From Armatimonadetes bacterium UBA5352 (GTDB lineage: Bacteria > Armatimonadota > Zipacnadia > Zipacnadales > UBA5352), in NCBI GenBank assembly GCA_002411015.1, contig DHPY01000016.1, positions 5,140-35,397 of the forward strand: 30,258 bases of DNA, written 5' to 3'. The notes beneath the pieces are model-generated. The model did no database searches, was not told the origin of the DNA, and was given only the letters and a program-made list of their open reading frames with translations. The translations under genes and the position numbers were made by a program. Positions 24,148 to 30,258 of the stretch are shown one piece after another. Numbering within the stretch: the first letter of the stretch is position 1; each line of letters opens with the position of its first letter.

Positions 24148-25164
24148 ATGGGCATCACGATCGGCGCGTACATAGATGGCGGCGGGCATGTTGCGGGGCA
24201 CATGAAGGACGTGGCGATGCACGATGGCATCGAGCGGCTGCTCGTGACCGGCTCCGACGAGGCGCGCGAGATGGCCGCCACGATGCCGAAGGCGGAGTTC
24301 GTGTCCGATTGGGACGCGTTGCTCGCCGATTACGACCTGCCCGCGCTCATCGTGCTCACGAACAACCGCGACGCCGGGCGCCTGAACCTCCAGGCGGTGG
24401 AGGCCGGGAAGTGGGTGTACGGGGAGAAGCCCGGCGCGCGCACGGCGGCGGAGATGGCCGCGATCGTCGAGGCCTGCCGGCGCAGCGGCGCGCACTTCAT
24501 GCCCTGCTACGCGCGGAGGACATTCGCGGACACGCTCGAGATCAAGCGGCTGATCGACTCCGGCGCGCTGGGCGAGCTATGGTCCTTCCAGGCGAACTGG
24601 ATCGCATCGCAGGCGGCGCTGCGTGGCGTGGACTGGTGGGGCTTCTCGGGGGAGATCGCGGGCGGCGGCATCCTCTACTGGCTCGGCTGCCACTGGATCG
24701 ACGCGATCAGCTTCGTGACCGGGCAACGCATCGCCGAGGTGAGCGCCCTCTGCACGACCGCCGACCCGCGGGTCAGCGTGGAGGACGTCGCCTGCGTCGG
24801 GCTGCGGCTGGAAGGTGGCGCGATCGGCACGCTGCGCTGCGGCTACCTGCTCAACCCGTTTGAGGGCTACGAGGACTGCCACCTGATGACCGCGTGGGAG
24901 GGCTCGGATGGCTGGATCTCCCACCACCCGCACGGTGCGGTAACGCTGCGCGCGCGGAGCCGCACGCATGAAGTGCGCGACCTGGTGCTCGATCGCTCCG
25001 GCGCAGGCGGCTATGCGCCCGCGATGCTGAGCGACTTCATCGAGGCCCTCGAACGCCGGCGCAGGCCGCTCGTTTGTGAGGATGACGCACTCTACGTTCT
25101 GCGGGTGATCGAGGCGGCGTACGAGTCCTCGCGGAGCGGGGTTGCGGTCAAGGTGCAGCCATGA
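24148..25164 (+). CDS. Gfo/Idh/MocA family oxidoreductase
   Basis: This 338-aa NAD(P)-dependent oxidoreductase has an N-terminal Rossmann domain (GITIGAYIDGGG, LIVLTNNR), the family motif YGEKPGA (91-97, K94) and a C-terminal alpha/beta domain. In relatives such as inositol dehydrogenase the substrate-site motif is GGG-x-x-x-D-x-G-x-H-x-x-D. Here it is GGGILYWLGCHWID (172-185), so the first Asp is Trp178 while H182 and D185 are kept. That may change the chemistry or substrate. GGAGG lies 7 bases before ATG 24148. It is transcribed away from the glycosidase-like gene and probably shares a control region with it. Likely substrates are sugars or sugar acids. Confidence 0.88.
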   Translation: MGITIGAYIDGGGHVAGHMKDVAMHDGIERLLVTGSDEAREMAATMPKAEFVSDWDALLADYDLPALIVLTNNRDAGRLNLQAVEAGKWVYGEKPGARTAAEMAAIVEACRRSGAHFMPCYARRTFADTLEIKRLIDSGALGELWSFQANWIASQAALRGVDWWGFSGEIAGGGILYWLGCHWIDAISFVTGQRIAEVSALCTTADPRVSVEDVACVGLRLEGGAIGTLRCGYLLNPFEGYEDCHLMTAWEGSDGWISHHPHGAVTLRARSRTHEVRDLVLDRSGAGGYAPAMLSDFIEALERRRRPLVCEDDALYVLRVIEAAYESSRSGVAVKVQP

Positions 25165-25211
25165 CTGCTCCGCTTCGTGCCCCGATCAGGCGCGGAGATC
25201 CCTCGCCGTAC

Positions 25212-25369
25212 GGAGGGGCCGCCTGAGGCCACCGCGTCGTTTGCGGTGGCCGAAGCCGGCCCGCGGCAACTCGTCGACGATCCGTGCTGCGCCGATTAAC
25301 GGGTGTCGTGCGCGGGCCGGCTTCGGCGCTCATAGACGGCATTCGCGCCTCAGGCGGCCCCTCCACGAC
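25212..25369. repeat. Inverted pair of a palindromic intergenic repeat
   Basis: The 279-base gap between the oxidoreductase and carB has no gene. It contains two copies of one element facing each other. Copy A is GGAGGGGCCGCCTGAG (25212-25227), a variable hairpin (CCACCGC/GCGGTGG) and GCCGAAGCCGGCCCGCG at 25249-25265. Copy B is the reverse complement, CGCGGGCCGGCTTCGGC (25313-25329) through CTCAGGCGGCCCCTCC (25349-25364), with a different hairpin in its middle (GGCGC/GCGCC arms). The tail of copy B (25353-25369) recurs at 43-59. A further hairpin, GACGGGCT/AGCCCGTC with a 3-base loop, lies at 25385-25403. Confidence 0.75.
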
Positions 25370-25443
25370 AACGACGAACGACTTGACGGGCTGGAAGCCC
25401 GTCGCTACGAACGACACGACAACGGCATTGGCGAGGGACCCCC

Positions 25444-28728
<3,285 letters not shown>

Positions 28729-28809
28729 GCGTCCTCCAAGTGCCTGTCTGGTATTCGTGTGTGCTCTCTGATTCGCCGCCGCGGAGCCCGTGGCGGCCAT
28801 CCCCCCGAC

Positions 28810-28834
28810 AAAGAAAAGCCCGCCCGAGGGCGGG
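28810..28834 (-). terminator. Intrinsic terminator between carA and carB
   Basis: On the minus strand CCCGCC, loop CTCG and GGCGGG are followed by CTTTTCTTTG, a good T-tract. It sits in the 113-base gap just after the carA stop, 80 bases before carB. It may partially uncouple the two subunits or act as an attenuator. Confidence 0.72.
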
Positions 28835-28841
28835 TCAATGC

Positions 28842-30050
28842 TCAGCGTCTGGCGAGTGCCAGTCGCTTCATCTCCTCGATGAAGGCATCGAAGAGATAGT
28901 GCGAATCATGCGGCCCCGGGCCGGCCTCCGGATGGTACTGCACCGAGAAGATCGGCAGTTCCTTATGCCGCATGCCCTCAAGCGAGCCATCATTGAGATT
29001 GATATGCGTGATCTCCACATCATCCGGCAGCGAGTCCGGGTCCACGCAGTAACCATGGTTCTGCGTGGTGATCTCCACCTCGCCGGTCTCAAGCCGCTTG
29101 ACCGGATGGTTGCAGCCGCGATGGCCGAACTTCAGCTTGTACGTGGCGCCACCGAAGGCATGGCCGAGAAGCTGTTGGCCGAGGCAGATCCCGAAGATGA
29201 CGAGGTCCGGGCCCACGAGCTTCTTGACCTCATCGATCACGTAGCCGAGCGCGGCCGGGTCGCCGGGACCGTTCGAGACGATGACGCCATCCGGCTCCCA
29301 CGCAAGTATCTGCTCCCCGGGGGTGGTGCATGGGGCCACAATGACCTCGCACCGGCGCTGGACCAGGTGCCGGAGCGTGTTCTGCTTCACGCCGCAGTCA
29401 ATCACCACCACGCGGAAGCCGAACCACGATTCGTCTACCTGCATGTACCCGACCGGCGATACTCCCGCTCCGCCGAAGGGCGTGAAGGCCCTCGGGTAGT
29501 CGGTGCTTTCCTCGTCTATGTAGCCGTTCGGGCCCCACCGCCGGGGACGGTCATGGATGACCTCCTGCACCAAATCCCGACCCTCCAGCGGCGGAAGCTC
29601 CGCCGCCCGCCGTACGAGCGAGTCCGGATCGAGGTCCATGGTGGAGATGATCCCCATCTTCCACCCCTGGTCGCGGAGGTGGGCCGTGAGCTTGCGCGTG
29701 TCTATGTCGGAGATGCCGACGATCCCCTGCTCGCGCATATAGTCGCCGAGACTGCGCTCGGAGCGCCAGCTCGACGGATGGTCATTGTACTCACGAACAA
29801 CGAACCCCTCGGCCCACGCGCGCCATGACTCGGCGTCTTCGGAGTTGATCCCGTAGTTGCCGATCTCCGGGTAGGTCATGGTGACGATCTGGCCACGGTA
29901 CGAGGGGTCGGTCAGAACCTCCTGGTAGCCGACCATGCCGGTATTGAAGCAGATCTCGCCGGCGGCCTCGCCTTCGGCGCCGAAACTGTATCCGCGAAAG
30001 ACCATGCCGTCCGCCAGAGCGAGTAGTGCGGGCCGCCTGTCGTGGAGCAT
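28842..30050 (-). CDS. carA: Carbamoyl phosphate synthase small subunit
   Basis: This 402-aa glutaminase subunit releases ammonia from glutamine and feeds it to CarB. The N-terminal CPSase small domain has the GEICFNTGMVGYQEVLTDPS segment (31-50) and the GISDIDTRKLT motif. The C-terminal class I amidotransferase domain has GPGDP, the nucleophile C289 (FGICLGQQLLG) and the H373/E375 pair (YHPEAGPGPHD). It is longer than most CarA (about 360-380) because of an extra stretch at about residues 167-208 (PRRWGPNGYIDEE then FGGAGVSPVG) between the two domains. GAGGTG lies upstream of ATG 30050 at good spacing. It is first in the carAB pair. Confidence 0.96.
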   Translation of the reverse strand: MLHDRRPALLALADGMVFRGYSFGAEGEAAGEICFNTGMVGYQEVLTDPSYRGQIVTMTYPEIGNYGINSEDAESWRAWAEGFVVREYNDHPSSWRSERSLGDYMREQGIVGISDIDTRKLTAHLRDQGWKMGIISTMDLDPDSLVRRAAELPPLEGRDLVQEVIHDRPRRWGPNGYIDEESTDYPRAFTPFGGAGVSPVGYMQVDESWFGFRVVVIDCGVKQNTLRHLVQRRCEVIVAPCTTPGEQILAWEPDGVIVSNGPGDPAALGYVIDEVKKLVGPDLVIFGICLGQQLLGHAFGGATYKLKFGHRGCNHPVKRLETGEVEITTQNHGYCVDPDSLPDDVEITHINLNDGSLEGMRHKELPIFSVQYHPEAGPGPHDSHYLFDAFIEEMKRLALARR

Positions 30051-30193
30051 TCACTCACCTCTGAAGCTGTCGGAAACGGGACGTGGGCGAGCAGGAAGGG
30101 CGTCCTCCAGGACGACCGGGAGACCTGCCGCGCCTGTGGGCGGGCGGGCAGGCACATGCGTCCTCCGGTCCAGCGTATCGCCGGCCCTTGGGC
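30051..30193 (-). promoter_or_regulatory. carA leader with an overlapping open frame
   Basis: The transcribed leader before carA is about 140 bases. It contains GGAGGACGCATG (start codon at 30157-30155), the same 12-mer that starts carB, opening a frame that runs past the carA start in another register to 29912. A small hairpin CGTCC/GGACG lies inside. This could be a control element or chance; no PyrR site was recognised. Confidence 0.3.
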
Positions 30194-30222
30194 ATTATGC
30201 CACATCCTCCCGCGCGATGCAA
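30194..30222 (-). promoter_or_regulatory. Probable carA promoter
   Basis: On the minus strand TTGCAT (30222-30217) is separated by 17 bases from CATAAT (30199-30194). The -10 box matches at five of six and the -35 at three of six. Spacing is optimal and it is the best candidate upstream of carA. Confidence 0.45.
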
Positions 30223-30258
30223 TTGCCCCCCCCTGGAGCCAGGAGCATCGGTTTTAGC

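Overview
This is a GC-rich, gene-dense chromosomal window with 23 protein-coding genes that I can support. All are on the minus strand except a transketolase and a Gfo/Idh-type oxidoreductase. No rRNA, tRNA, CRISPR array, transposase or phage gene was seen. A porin-like outer-membrane barrel and signal peptides indicate a diderm bacterium. A DUF1080 protein, a DegT aminotransferase, a Gfo/Idh oxidoreductase, a UroD-fold protein of unknown substrate, a DUF6784/6785-type membrane protein and a large secreted glycosidase-like protein suggest a carbohydrate-degrading Armatimonadota- or PVC-like lineage. This placement is inferred from gene content only and is tentative.

Layout. Bases 1-230 are an intergenic stretch of short palindromes. 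At 230-2339 lie a DUF1080 protein and a DegT-family aminotransferase. At 2414-6510 lie an Asp-rich secreted protein, an ADP-ribosylglycohydrolase and a nicotinate phosphoribosyltransferase. A porin (6673-7716) has its own terminator. A run of six genes follows, read from 12496 down to 7936: rpiB, a UroD-like protein, a polyol-type dehydrogenase, yajC, a DUF4446 protein and a XerC/D recombinase. The first three look like a sugar-metabolism group and the last three like housekeeping.

The most unusual part is 12576-16200. It holds an HNH endonuclease gene preceded by a 320-base non-coding leader. The leader has a perfect -35 box, a palindrome over the -10 box, a strong intrinsic terminator just before the gene and an upstream segment that could disrupt that terminator. 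Upstream of this lies a two-gene cassette, a 61-aa protein overlapping (ATGA) an 818-aa SMC/Rad50-like ATPase, with base composition visibly lower in GC than its surroundings. It looks like an acquired accessory module, perhaps defence-related, that I cannot match to a named system.

The rest holds a stand-alone receiver domain overlapping a large membrane protein (16224-18663), a small orphan N6-adenine-type methyltransferase (18729-19586) divergent from transketolase (19774-21867), the glycosidase-like protein (21947-24010) divergent from the oxidoreductase (24148-25164), an intergenic inverted-repeat pair (25212-25369), and carB/carA for carbamoyl phosphate synthesis (25444-30050). A terminator lies between carA and carB, and a likely promoter and leader lie upstream of carA.
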